Source of the DNA: Modicisalibacter xianhensis | GTDB taxonomy: Bacteria; Pseudomonadota; Gammaproteobacteria; Pseudomonadales; Halomonadaceae | NCBI RefSeq assembly: GCF_900113605.1 | Contig: NZ_FOPY01000003.1 | Span: 248,001 to 312,000 of the forward strand | DNA: 64,000 nt | Reading direction: 5' to 3' | Part shown: positions 1-8,291 of the stretch, one piece after another | How positions within the stretch are numbered: the first letter of the stretch is position 1 | Layout: each line of letters starts with the position of its first letter | Translations under genes and position numbers: made by a program | Notes under the pieces: model-generated | The model's input: the letters and a program-made list of their open reading frames with translations, nothing else | Database searches by the model: none | What the model was told of the DNA's origin: nothing

Positions 1-83
1 CCCCGGCGTACTACGTCACGGCCAGCGAGAATGCCAGCAATGTCAGGCGCATGCTGGAACGTCGTGGCGGCATCGGACTGTAA
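1..83 (+). CDS. C-terminal end of a Tad-locus protein, possibly TadD (partial)
   Basis: Only the last 26 codons lie in the window, read from base 3 to a TAA at 81-83. The tail has an N-V-x-x-M-L pattern near its end, which resembles the C-terminus of TadD-type TPR lipoproteins of Flp/Tad pilus loci. Position supports this: tadE starts 12 bases further on, preceded by a GGGAGG ribosome site. Too little sequence is present to be sure of the family. Confidence 0.4.
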   Translation, partial: PAYYVTASENASNVRRMLERRGGIGL

Positions 84-95
84 GGGAGGGCTGCC

Positions 96-572
96 ATGAA
101 ATCCTTGCACCGGCAGAAGGGCGCGGAGCTGGTCGAGTTCGCGATCAGCTCGTCACTGCTGTTCATCCTGCTGTTCGGCATCATCGAGTTCAGCGTGGCG
201 CTGTTCGACAAGTCCACCCTGACCAATGCCAGCCGCGAGGGAGCCCGTCACGGCATTCTCTTTCGCCCGGGCGAGCGGGCATTGGCGGGAGGGTCCGCAC
301 AATGTCCCGAGACTGTCAGCTCGGAAAACGATGCTATTCGTGATGCCGTGTGTCGCTACGCGGAAGACTACCTGATCTCCCTGGGTGGGGCGGCAGTAAT
401 GAGCATCGATATTGCGAGAAGCGACCGCAATACCAATACGTATTTCGATGCCGGGGACGAACTGACCGTGACGGTCAATTATCCTTATCAGTTTCTCCTG
501 CTTCCTGAGTTTGTCGGCACGCTTGGCGGTATTTTGAACTTGTCTTCCACCATTGTGATGAGGGCAGAATAG
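96..572 (+). CDS. TadE-family pseudopilin-like protein
   Basis: A 158-residue protein. A short basic start is followed by the TadE signature: a Gly-Ala-Glu-Leu-Val-Glu-Phe segment (about residues 9-15) leading into one hydrophobic helix (about 18-38), then a Ser-Arg-Glu-Gly-Ala-Arg stretch. TadE proteins are minor pseudopilins, processed by a prepilin peptidase, that help assemble Flp/Tad pili at the cell envelope. The rest is a periplasmic domain with two cysteines (about residues 67 and 88) that could pair. A GGGAGGG ribosome site lies just before the ATG. tadG follows with a 2-base gap, so the two are co-transcribed with the upstream gene. Confidence 0.85.
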   Translation: MKSLHRQKGAELVEFAISSSLLFILLFGIIEFSVALFDKSTLTNASREGARHGILFRPGERALAGGSAQCPETVSSENDAIRDAVCRYAEDYLISLGGAAVMSIDIARSDRNTNTYFDAGDELTVTVNYPYQFLLLPEFVGTLGGILNLSSTIVMRAE

Positions 573-574
573 CC

Positions 575-1840
575 ATGAACCCTTCCTTGACCAGACGCCG
601 AGCAGGTAGTGGCCGTAGCCTGCATGGTCAGCGCGGTGTGTCTACGGTGTTGATGGCGGTCGCGCTGTTCATGCTGCTTGGGTTTACGGCGTTGGCCGTG
701 GATGGCAGCAATCTCTACGTGGCCCGCAATGAACTCCACAATGCGGCGGATGCCGGTGCCCTGGCCGGGGCCAGGTGGCTTTATTCCCTGGATGGAAGCA
801 GCGTGAATGCCGGGGCCAATGTGGTAGCACAAGACGCTGCCATGGCCAATACCAGCCAGGGGACTCCGGTTGAAGTCGTCAGCGTATTGCGCGGCCACTG
901 GAGCTTCGCGACACGCACGTTTACCCCTAACGAGTCGCTCTTGCCCGTGGACCTGGCAGGGCGGACCACGGCCGAGCTGGATGCCGACCCCAATTTCATC
1001 AACGCTATCGAGGTCGTGACAGCACGGCAGACCACGCCTGTTGAAGCCTTTTTTGGCACTGTGTTGGGATTCGACAACTATGACGTGTCTGCACGTGCCG
1101 TCGCTTATATCGGGTTTGCCGGTGCATTGCGGCCGAACGATGCCGACCAGCCGATTGCCATGTGCAAGCAGGCGTTGCTGAACACGGATGGCAGCTACGA
1201 CTGCAGTGTCGGACGTTTCATCCCCGAGGGGGACCAGACGGGAGGCTGGACGAATTTCCTCCACGACACCAGTGGTGCGACCAATGCCAGCGAACTTCAG
1301 AGTCTGATCTGTGGCGATGGTAATCCAGCGGAGATGGAGTTTGGCGAAGATATCGGTACCAACAACGGGCAGGTGCAATCGGCGTTTAGTGCGCTGTATG
1401 ACTGCTGGACCGAGGAGACCGAACGTAAGCGGTTATGGAGCTTGACCCTGCCGGTCATCGACTGCGAATCGGGGGTTGCGCCACAGAACCCGCTGGTAGG
1501 GGCTGTGGAGTTGAATATTGTCTGGATGGTCAATGGAGAAAACAAGATCGACCATTCTCCTTATGACCAGCAGGCCGGAGCGCCGACGGAAATGACATTG
1601 CCTGCGGAAGACGTCGACAGCTCTTCTCCAGGAACCTGGACCAATACCAGCCCCAGTGGTGAAACGCGCTGGTCAAATTTTGTCGATAACTTCAATCTTC
1701 GCGACCAATACGATGAGCCAGCCGATTGGCGACAAAAGAGCATCTATTTCCTCCCTAGTTGCACTGTTCATGAGCCCAAAGGCCAGACAGGCGGAGAAAA
1801 CTACGGCATCCTGGCCCGCATACCGGTGCTGGTAGATTGA
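575..1840 (+). CDS. TadG-like pilus assembly protein
   Basis: A 421-residue protein with a basic N-terminus, one membrane helix (about residues 23-42) and the TadG/TadE-like N-terminal pattern: Gly-Val-Ser-Thr before the helix, then Ala-Val-Asp-Gly-Ser-Asn-Leu-Tyr and the Ala-Ala-Asp-Ala-Ala/Gly-Ala-Leu-Ala-Gly repeat typical of this family. The long C-terminal part is predicted periplasmic and has several cysteines (near 197, 210, 246, 272, 297 and 398). I do not recognise a von Willebrand domain in it, although many TadG proteins carry one. It is the last gene of the Tad operon visible here and converges on the AraC-type gene. Confidence 0.8.
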   Translation: MNPSLTRRRAGSGRSLHGQRGVSTVLMAVALFMLLGFTALAVDGSNLYVARNELHNAADAGALAGARWLYSLDGSSVNAGANVVAQDAAMANTSQGTPVEVVSVLRGHWSFATRTFTPNESLLPVDLAGRTTAELDADPNFINAIEVVTARQTTPVEAFFGTVLGFDNYDVSARAVAYIGFAGALRPNDADQPIAMCKQALLNTDGSYDCSVGRFIPEGDQTGGWTNFLHDTSGATNASELQSLICGDGNPAEMEFGEDIGTNNGQVQSAFSALYDCWTEETERKRLWSLTLPVIDCESGVAPQNPLVGAVELNIVWMVNGENKIDHSPYDQQAGAPTEMTLPAEDVDSSSPGTWTNTSPSGETRWSNFVDNFNLRDQYDEPADWRQKSIYFLPSCTVHEPKGQTGGENYGILARIPVLVD

Positions 1841-1858
1841 GTAGATCCAATAAGATTG

Positions 1859-2773
1859 TTATTCCTGCGTGTACTCCCGGAGCTTTTTTCCTGTTCCGGG
1901 AGTCACCTGTTCCGTTTTTGATCCCGGTCGCGTTGCGTCTTGTCGAGGGACCTCCCGCTGGCTCTTGGTCAGTAACGTCGTGGCTGGCTCAAGCGATTGC
2001 CGATAGCGTGACGGGGGTAGACCGACATATCGCTGGAACACCCGAGTAAAATAGGACAGGTCACGAAACCCGACGGTAAAGCAGACGTCGGTGACGGATA
2101 TTCTGGGATTGGCCAACAGGCGCTTGGCCTCTTCGATGCGTCGGGACAGAAGATAATCCTGGAAGGTGACCTTCATCACACGCCGAAACAGGCGGCTGAA
2201 CTGGAAAGGACTCAGGCCACAGAGTTCGGCGACTTCCGACTGGACGATCTTCTTGTGCAGATTCTTGTCCAGGTAGGCCAGGGCTCGATCCAGCGTCGCT
2301 TTGTCCTCGTTCTGATTGGCACGGTGCTGGCGGGCTTCAGGAGGAATCGTGTTGGTCATGTCCAGCTTGGCGCGTGAATCCACATCCATCTGGCCGTGCT
2401 GCTTCAAGCTGGCCAAGACCTCGAGCACGCTGAGCAGGCGTGAGGTATCGAGCGGGTAAACGAAATAATCCCATACTCGGGTCCGAAACGCCCAGACGGC
2501 GAGCTGTTCGGAGTGGGCCTGTGTAATCATCAACAATGGAACGGCGGGGGCCTGCTGCTTTGCACGCCGAAGATCTGACAAGCCGGCAGTATCGGGATAG
2601 TCGAACTGGAAGCAGGCAGCAATAGGGGGACGGCGCTGCATGAGGGGAACAGGATCGACGCCTGGCAACACGTACTCTATATGATAGCCTTGCGCAGTAA
2701 GTTTAGTTGTGTAATCACTGGCAGGGTTGCTATTCAAGTCCCTGATAACTATAAGTATATAGTTATTTTTCAT
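1859..2773 (-). CDS. AraC-family regulator with degenerate receiver domain
   Basis: A 304-residue protein. Residues about 1-125 have the order and spacing of a response-regulator receiver. However, the acidic pair expected near residues 8-12 is absent, and the conserved Lys-Pro pair after 'DYxV' is Tyr-Pro. An aspartate is still present near the usual phosphate-acceptor position (the 'FDYPD' segment, about 78-82). Residues about 165-265 are a clear AraC-type double helix-turn-helix, with the Gly-Phe-x-x-x-Ser-Tyr-Phe-x-x-x-Phe signature. It ends 18 bases from tadG on the opposite strand, so it is a candidate regulator of the Tad pilus locus. Its start has an AGGGG ribosome site 8 bases upstream. 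The degenerate pocket suggests phosphorylation-independent control. Confidence 0.8.
   Translation of the reverse strand: MKNNYILIVIRDLNSNPASDYTTKLTAQGYHIEYVLPGVDPVPLMQRRPPIAACFQFDYPDTAGLSDLRRAKQQAPAVPLLMITQAHSEQLAVWAFRTRVWDYFVYPLDTSRLLSVLEVLASLKQHGQMDVDSRAKLDMTNTIPPEARQHRANQNEDKATLDRALAYLDKNLHKKIVQSEVAELCGLSPFQFSRLFRRVMKVTFQDYLLSRRIEEAKRLLANPRISVTDVCFTVGFRDLSYFTRVFQRYVGLPPSRYRQSLEPATTLLTKSQREVPRQDATRPGSKTEQVTPGTGKKLREYTQE
1873..1903 (+). terminator. Possible terminator hairpin after tadG
   Basis: Nine-base arms ACTCCCGGA (1873-1881) and TCCGGGAGT (1895-1903) enclose a 13-base loop, starting 33 bases after the tadG stop. The T-run lies in the loop rather than after the stem, and the hairpin sits inside the 3' end of the opposing regulator gene. 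It is therefore a weak call. Confidence 0.35.
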
Positions 2774-2843
2774 CGCTTGCCCCTATTCCCTGAGCGTACC
2801 TTCTAAGCGTAAATTTCTTTATTTTTATAAGTTAATTTAGTTA

Positions 2844-2870
2844 GTGTAGTCTTATTTTTGTAAGCTACAC
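2844..2870. repeat. Imperfect inverted repeat upstream of the AraC-type gene
   Basis: Arms GTGTAG-t-CTTA (2844-2854) and TAAG-CTACAC (2861-2870) pair except for one bulged T, around a 6-base loop. It lies between the putative promoter and the start codon of the regulator gene. It could be an operator or a leader-RNA hairpin; the sequence alone does not decide. Confidence 0.4.
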
Positions 2871-2909
2871 CTAAGTTTACTTTAGTTTTTTGGGGCAGGC
2901 TTGTCTATA

Positions 2910-2937
2910 GTTATATTGTTTTTCAGCTTTTGGTAAA
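2910..2937 (-). promoter_or_regulatory. Putative sigma-70 promoter of the AraC-type gene
   Basis: Read on the minus strand: TTTACC (2937-2932), 16 bases, then TATAAC (2915-2910). This would give a leader of about 130 bases before the ATG at 2773. Other AT-rich matches occur nearby, so the exact site is uncertain. Confidence 0.4.
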
Positions 2938-3033
2938 TATTTCAATTCGCATGAAGCATTCATTATCAAGTCATACGGTCGTTTGTATTTTATGGCGAGT
3001 TTTAATTATTAGCTTGTTTTGTTTTTCTTCGGC

Positions 3034-3060
3034 AAAAAATGACAGGAGCCGGATCTCCTG
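3034..3060 (-). terminator. Rho-independent terminator of the GH15 gene
   Basis: On the minus strand, CAGGAG (3060-3055) pairs with CTCCTG (3048-3043) around a 6-base loop. Two bases later comes A followed by six T (3040-3034). It lies 30 bases after the stop codon of the glycosidase gene. Confidence 0.75.
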
Positions 3061-3089
3061 CCTTTGATGGTATTGGTTGCATGGCTTGG

Positions 3090-4910
3090 TCACTCCTTCC
3101 CACGCTCCTCGGCAGGCCCCTTGACCCCTTTCTGGCAGCAGCTCAGGTTATGGGCGCTATTGACCAGTCCCACATGTGAGAAGGCCTGGGGGAAATTACC
3201 GAGTTGTCGCTTCTGGATGGGATCGTACTCTTCAGCCAGCAGCCCCAGGTCGTTTCTCACCGAAAGCAGCTTGTCGAACAATTGGGCCGCTTCGTCCTGT
3301 CGACCGAGCATGACAAGGGCATCGACGAGCCAGAAGCCGCAGACCGTAAAGGCTCCCTCGCCATCGGTCAGTCCGCACTCCGCTTTCTTGTCGCTCTGAA
3401 AGCGGTACACGAACCCGTCGTGCGTGAGATCCTTCTGGATGGCGTCAATGGTACCTACCATCCTGGGGTCATCGACCGGCAGGAAACCGACCTGTGGAAT
3501 CAGCAGTAGGGAAGCATCCAGCGAGTCGGCTCCGTAGTACTGCACGAACGCGTTACGCTGCGAACTGAAGCCTTTCTCGCAGACTTCGTCGTGAATCTGC
3601 TGCCGCAGTTGCCGCCAGTGTTCGACATCCCCCTCCAGGCCGAACTCCTCGACACTCTTGATGGCACGGTCCACCGCAACCCAGGCCATGACCTTGGAAT
3701 GGGTATAGTGACGGGCCGGGCCACGATGCTCCCACAGGCTCATGCCTTTCTCCTGCCAGTGAGCCTCGAGAAAATCGAGCAGGGTGCACTGGATAGCCCA
3801 GATATCTTCGTTGGGCTCGATGTCGTGGACGCGACCGAGGTGCAGGCCATCCATCACTTCGCCATAGATATCCAGTTGGCGCTGCTGGTAGGCACCGTTG
3901 CCGGTACGTACAGGCTGGCTGCCGTTGAAACCCTTCAGCCAATCGAGTTCATGCTCGTAGAGGCGTCGCTCCCCGGCCAGGCCATAGATGGGCTGCAACT
4001 TGCTGGGATCGCCGGCCACGGCGCGGAGCAACCATTGCCGCCACGCACATGCCTCGTTCCGGTAACCTGACGAGAGCAGGGCATATAGGGTGAACGTGGC
4101 GTCGCGCAACCAGGTATAACGGTAATCCCAGTTCTTCTGACCGCCCATTTCTTCGGGCAATGATGTCGTGGCGGCGCCGACCATGCCGCCAGTTTCTGCA
4201 TGCGTGAGCGCCTTGAGCGTGATCAGCGATCGCACGACGGGCTCGCGATACTCGTCTTCGATTTCGCACTGGCTGCTCCATTCCTGCCACCAGGCTTCGG
4301 TGTCTGCGAGGGCTTGCTCGGCATCACGGGAGGGGGGCTCTTCACAGAACGAGCGATACCAGGTCAACACGAAAGGAATCTGCTCGCCGGCTTTGACTGT
4401 GAACGAGCCATGCACGTCATTGTCCTCTTCGACGAGGGGGACAGGGGTTTCCAGGCGTATGCCATCGGGGCCGGCCACGCCGGTAATCCCCTGGTCGCGA
4501 ATGCGCACCCAAGGCGCGATTCGTCCATAGCCGAAGCGGAATGCGGCATCCATACGCATATCAACACCGCCCTCGCGGCCTTCGACGATACGGATGACAT
4601 CCACCACGCTATCGTTTTCGCGAGAGAGTGGCATGAAATCAATGATGACGGCACGCCCCGAAGCCGTCTCGACTTCGGTTTCAAGGATCAGGCTTTCTTC
4701 TCGATAACGTCGCCGGGTGGAGCGGATGGCCTGGCTGGGCCAGATCTTCCAGTAGCCGTTCTCATGTTCACCCACCAATGCGGCACAACAGGCGTCCGAG
4801 TCGAAGCGGGGCAGGCACAGCCAGTCGATCGACGCATCCCGATCGACGAGAGCCGCAGTTCGCATATTGCCGATGAAACCATAATCCTCGATTCGCTTGT
4901 GGTGCTGCAT
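3090..4910 (-). CDS. Glycoside hydrolase family 15 protein (glucoamylase/trehalase type)
   Basis: A 606-residue cytosolic protein with the GH15 layout seen in bacterial glucoamylase/trehalase-like enzymes. The N-terminal beta-sandwich starts with 'IEDYGFIGNMRTAALV' (residues about 6-21) and includes 'DWLCLPRFDS'. The (alpha/alpha)6 barrel begins at 'NWDYRYTWLRDATFTLYAL'. A later 'DGEGAFTVCGFWLVDALVMLGR' segment carries the expected acidic residue and the late-barrel signature. The family inverts alpha-linked glucosides such as trehalose or maltooligosaccharides; the exact substrate cannot be read here. No signal peptide is seen. An AAGGAT ribosome site precedes the ATG. It is divergent from the TPP-enzyme operon, which suggests shared control in sugar or compatible-solute metabolism. 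Confidence 0.9.
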   Translation of the reverse strand: MQHHKRIEDYGFIGNMRTAALVDRDASIDWLCLPRFDSDACCAALVGEHENGYWKIWPSQAIRSTRRRYREESLILETEVETASGRAVIIDFMPLSRENDSVVDVIRIVEGREGGVDMRMDAAFRFGYGRIAPWVRIRDQGITGVAGPDGIRLETPVPLVEEDNDVHGSFTVKAGEQIPFVLTWYRSFCEEPPSRDAEQALADTEAWWQEWSSQCEIEDEYREPVVRSLITLKALTHAETGGMVGAATTSLPEEMGGQKNWDYRYTWLRDATFTLYALLSSGYRNEACAWRQWLLRAVAGDPSKLQPIYGLAGERRLYEHELDWLKGFNGSQPVRTGNGAYQQRQLDIYGEVMDGLHLGRVHDIEPNEDIWAIQCTLLDFLEAHWQEKGMSLWEHRGPARHYTHSKVMAWVAVDRAIKSVEEFGLEGDVEHWRQLRQQIHDEVCEKGFSSQRNAFVQYYGADSLDASLLLIPQVGFLPVDDPRMVGTIDAIQKDLTHDGFVYRFQSDKKAECGLTDGEGAFTVCGFWLVDALVMLGRQDEAAQLFDKLLSVRNDLGLLAEEYDPIQKRQLGNFPQAFSHVGLVNSAHNLSCCQKGVKGPAEERGKE

Positions 4911-5325
4911 GCAACATCCTTGTTCTGGGGTGTGGGCTGTTCCTAAGTTAAGTCATTAATGTAAGTTGCGGAGAAACATGGCGTTGTCATTTGTTACATT
5001 ATTTTAACGAAATATAATTTGAATAACGCCTTTCCCTTCAGAGCGTAGCCGTTGTCAAAAAGCCTAGGCAAATTTCAATCATCTTGCCGAGAAGCCCGGT
5101 TTCATGCCTGAATGCAGGCTTGAATTTTTGAAAAACTCAAGGAAAACAATTGCCTGTCTAGAGTTGTCGGGAGTAATGAAAAAGCGAAGCATAAGCGAAA
5201 CGAAGCGGTGTCCAGATTGACCATGTTCCTTTTGAAGGTCTATATCTTTCGACGGGTTCTTCAAATATATAACTTCGGTTAAGGCTAAAAGACAGCCTGA
5301 TCTCGTTCTGGCACGGAGGCTTGAT
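4911..5325. other. Divergent promoter region between GH15 and TPP-enzyme genes
   Basis: A 415-base gene-free stretch separates two divergently transcribed genes. It is AT-rich around 4930-5060. One reasonable plus-strand promoter is listed separately. I saw no convincing single promoter for the minus-strand GH15 gene and no open frame with coding character. Confidence 0.55.
5217..5246 (+). promoter_or_regulatory. Putative sigma-70 promoter of the sugar-acid operon
   Basis: TTGACC (5217-5222), an 18-base spacer and TATATC (5241-5246) precede the TPP-enzyme gene, giving a leader of roughly 70 bases. The start codon itself has a GGAGG ribosome site (CACGGAGGCTTGAT before the ATG). Confidence 0.45.
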
Positions 5326-7122
5326 ATGAGTGAGCTAGTCGGCGATTTTATGCTCAAACGGTTATCCCAGTGGAATGTAAAGCGCATATACGGTTACCCC
5401 GGCGACGGAAGTAACGGCATCATGGGAGCCCTGAATCGCGCGGGGGACCAATTTGAGTTTATACAGACTCGGCATGAAGAAATGGCCGCCTTCATGGCTT
5501 GTGCCCATGCCAAGTTCACTGGTGAGGTTGGAGTGTGCACGGCGACATCCGGCCCCGGGGCGATCCACTTGCTCAACGGACTGTATGATGCCAAGAAGGA
5601 TCACCAGCCGGTCGTGGCCATTGTCGGCCAGCAGGCGCGTGCCGCCATGGGCGGTGATTATCAGCAGGAAGTCGATCTGGTATCACTGTTCAAGGACGTT
5701 GCCAATGAGTACGTGCACATGGCGACCAGTCCGGCACAGATCCGTCACTTGATAGACCGCTCGATCCGGATTGCCTTGGCGGAGCGGACCGTTACCGTCA
5801 TTATCGTACCTAACGACCTGCAATCGCAGCCGGCGGTAGAAGAGCCGCCACGTGCGCATGGCACGGTGCATTCCGGGGTAGGCTATTCGCGGCCCAGAGT
5901 TGCACCGCACGAGGACGATCTCAAGCGAGCGGCTGCGGTACTCAATGAAGGCGAGCGCGTGGCGATTCTGGTTGGTGCCGGGGCACTCAACGCCACTGAC
6001 GAAGTGATCCAGGTTGCCGAGAAGCTGGGCGCCGGTGTGGCCAAGGCTCTGCTGGGGCGTGCCGCGCTACCTGATGACCTGCCGTTCGTGACGGGATCCA
6101 TCGGCCTGCTGGGGACCAACCCGAGCTGGGAACTGATGGAGAACTGCGACACGCTGCTGATGGTGGGCTCCAGCTTCCCCTATTCGGAATTCCTGCCCAA
6201 GGAGGGCCAGGCGCGCGGTGTTCAGATCGATATCGATGGCCGCATGGTCAGCATGCGCTATCCGATGGAGGTCAATCTGGTCGGCGATAGCGCGACTACC
6301 CTGCAGGCGCTATTGCCGCATCTCAAGCAGAAGACCGACCGCTCCTGGCGCGAGCACATCGAGAAGAGTGTCGCGCAGTGGTGGGACGTGCTCGAAGAGC
6401 GCGCCATGGCGGATGCCGACCCGGTCAACCCTCAGCGTGTATTCTGGGAGTTGTCGCCCAAGCTGCCCGATAATTGCATCCTGACCAGCGATTCAGGCTC
6501 GGCGGCCAACTGGTATGCGCGTGACCTCAAGCTGCGGCGTGGCATGATGGCCTCACTCTCGGGCGGGCTGGCCACCATGGGCAATGGCGTGCCCTATGCG
6601 ATCGCTGCCAAGTTCGCCCATCCCGAGCGGGCCGTGATCGCGATGGTCGGCGACGGCGCAATGCAGATGAACGGCAATGCCGAGTTGGTGACCATTGCCA
6701 AGTATTGGCAGCGCTGGTCCGATCCGCGCCTGATCGTCTTGGTGCTCAACAACCAGGACCTCAATCAGGTGACCTGGGAGATGCGCGTCATGGAGGGCGA
6801 TCCCAAGTACGAAGCCTCCCAGGATGTCCCCGACTTTCCCTATGCCGACTATGCCGAGTTGATCGGCCTGAAAGGGATCAAGGTAACCGAGTCCGAGGCG
6901 TTGGCCGGTGCCTGGGATCGTGCGCTGAATACCGATCGGCCGGTGGTATTGGAAGTGAAGACCGACCCCAACATTCCGCCGATTCCGCCGCATATCAAGC
7001 GCGAGCAGGCCCAGGCCTACATGTCGGCGCTATTGCACGGGGATCCGGACTCGCTGGGTACCATCAAGGCGTCGTTCAAGCAGTTTGCGCGGGAATTCAT
7101 TCCCAAGGCACGCAAGCACTGA
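5326..7122 (+). CDS. Thiamine-pyrophosphate-requiring enzyme (pyruvate oxidase / acetolactate synthase superfamily)
   Basis: A 598-residue protein with all three domains of the POX/ALS superfamily. The N-terminal Pyr domain has 'YGYPGDGSNG' and the 'RHEEMAAFMA' segment, whose glutamate activates the cofactor. The middle Rossmann-like domain spans about 200-330. The C-terminal PP domain has 'GDGAMQMNG...' followed about 26 residues later by 'NNQDL', the GDG-X(n)-NN motif that binds TPP and magnesium. These enzymes decarboxylate 2-oxo acids such as pyruvate. It resembles PoxB-type proteins, but substrate and electron acceptor are not proven. It heads a five-gene run, followed after 14 bases by an enolase-superfamily gene, so a sugar-acid-derived 2-oxo acid is a plausible substrate. 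Confidence 0.85.
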   Translation: MSELVGDFMLKRLSQWNVKRIYGYPGDGSNGIMGALNRAGDQFEFIQTRHEEMAAFMACAHAKFTGEVGVCTATSGPGAIHLLNGLYDAKKDHQPVVAIVGQQARAAMGGDYQQEVDLVSLFKDVANEYVHMATSPAQIRHLIDRSIRIALAERTVTVIIVPNDLQSQPAVEEPPRAHGTVHSGVGYSRPRVAPHEDDLKRAAAVLNEGERVAILVGAGALNATDEVIQVAEKLGAGVAKALLGRAALPDDLPFVTGSIGLLGTNPSWELMENCDTLLMVGSSFPYSEFLPKEGQARGVQIDIDGRMVSMRYPMEVNLVGDSATTLQALLPHLKQKTDRSWREHIEKSVAQWWDVLEERAMADADPVNPQRVFWELSPKLPDNCILTSDSGSAANWYARDLKLRRGMMASLSGGLATMGNGVPYAIAAKFAHPERAVIAMVGDGAMQMNGNAELVTIAKYWQRWSDPRLIVLVLNNQDLNQVTWEMRVMEGDPKYEASQDVPDFPYADYAELIGLKGIKVTESEALAGAWDRALNTDRPVVLEVKTDPNIPPIPPHIKREQAQAYMSALLHGDPDSLGTIKASFKQFAREFIPKARKH

Positions 7123-7136
7123 GGAGGCGTGTTTCG

Positions 7137-8231
7137 ATGACAGCACGCATTCCGATCGAAGCACTGCAGGTGTCGGCCTACAAGGTGCCTACCGATGCGC
7201 CGGAGTCGGACGGCACGCTGGCCTGGGATTCGACCACCCTGGTATTGGTCGAACTCCAGGCCGGCGGCAAGGTCGGGGTTGGCTATACCTATGGCCATCC
7301 GGCCTGTGCCGAGCTGATTCGGGACAAGCTGGCCGGGGTGATCGAAGGCCATAGCGCACTTGATGTCCGACATGGTTGGTTGAAGATGGTCGAGGCCATT
7401 CGCAACCTGGGGCGGCCCGGGATCTGCTCGATGGCGATCTCGGCCGTCGATGTGGCGCTATGGGACCTCAAGGCTCGGCTGCTGGACGTACCGCTGGTCT
7501 CGCTATTGGGGGCAATGCGTCCGGCAGCCCCGGTGTACGGCAGTGGCGGATTCACATCCTACTCGCATGACCAGCTCACCGAGCAACTGGTGCGCTGGAT
7601 CGAGGAGGGCATTCCACGTGTCAAGATGAAGATCGGTCGCGAGCCCGGGCACGATCTCGAGCGGATACGCCTGGCTCGCGAGGCGATCGGTGCCGACAGC
7701 GAACTGTATGTCGACGCCAACGGTGCCTATGCCCGCAAGCAGGCCCTGGCCATGGCCGACGCCTTTCAAGCCTACGACGTGTCCTGGTACGAGGAGCCGG
7801 TGACCTCGGACGACCTGGAAGGGCTGCGCCTGCTACGCGACCGCGCGCCAGGCGGTGTCGAGATCACGGCCGGCGAGTACGGTTATGACCTGCCGTACTT
7901 TCGCCGCATGCTCGAGGCCGGGGCCGTGGATGTACTGCAGGCCGACCTGACACGCTGTGGAGGCATCACCGCATTCATGGATGTCGCCGTACTCTGCGAT
8001 GCTTTCAAGATCCCGCTGTCGTCGCACACGGCACCGGCATTGCACATGCATCCAGGCTGTTGCGTCACGTCTCTGCGCCATCTCGAGTATTTCCATGATC
8101 ATGCCCGCATCGAAGCGATGCTCTTCGATGGGCCGGTCGTGCCGGTCGGCGGCAGGCTCGAGCCCGACCTCTTGCGGCCCGGGTTGGGGCTGACATTCAG
8201 GCGACAGGAGGCAGAACGCTACCGGCTATGA
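7137..8231 (+). CDS. Enolase-superfamily enzyme (mandelate racemase/muconate lactonising type), likely sugar-acid dehydratase
   Basis: A 364-residue protein. I chose the ATG at 7137 because GAGGAGG lies 9 bases before it; a longer open frame upstream overlaps the previous gene. An N-terminal capping domain is followed by a barrel with a 'RVKMKIG' Lys-x-Lys, metal ligands in 'VDANGAY', 'WYEEPV' and 'ITAGEYG', and the Asp/His general-base pair in 'LQADLTRCGG' and 'SSHTAPALH'. This residue set matches the mandelate-racemase subgroup that removes a proton next to a carboxylate. In bacteria such proteins often dehydrate aldonic or aldaric acids to 2-keto-3-deoxy acids. The product could feed the neighbouring TPP enzyme or FAD/Fe-S dehydrogenase. 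The exact substrate is unknown. Confidence 0.85.
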   Translation: MTARIPIEALQVSAYKVPTDAPESDGTLAWDSTTLVLVELQAGGKVGVGYTYGHPACAELIRDKLAGVIEGHSALDVRHGWLKMVEAIRNLGRPGICSMAISAVDVALWDLKARLLDVPLVSLLGAMRPAAPVYGSGGFTSYSHDQLTEQLVRWIEEGIPRVKMKIGREPGHDLERIRLAREAIGADSELYVDANGAYARKQALAMADAFQAYDVSWYEEPVTSDDLEGLRLLRDRAPGGVEITAGEYGYDLPYFRRMLEAGAVDVLQADLTRCGGITAFMDVAVLCDAFKIPLSSHTAPALHMHPGCCVTSLRHLEYFHDHARIEAMLFDGPVVPVGGRLEPDLLRPGLGLTFRRQEAERYRL

Positions 8232-8291
8232 CAGGCAAACGGCCTGTCGCCTGTCGAGAGGACGAACGGACACAATCGCAAGGAACCGGCG

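Larger units (their letters stand above)
2774..3089. other. AT-rich intergenic region, no gene
   Basis: From about 2810 to 3040 the sequence is strikingly AT-rich compared with the GC-rich genes on both sides, with many T-runs on the plus strand. It holds the putative promoter of the AraC-type gene, an imperfect inverted repeat, and the terminator of the GH15 gene. No credible coding frame was seen. AT-rich promoter regions of this kind are usual targets of H-NS/MvaT-like silencers. That role is inference. Confidence 0.6.

Noticed and set aside
488-1378. A 296-codon minus-strand open frame over tadE and tadG
   Set aside because: It is antisense to the family-matching Tad genes and its product has no recognisable feature.
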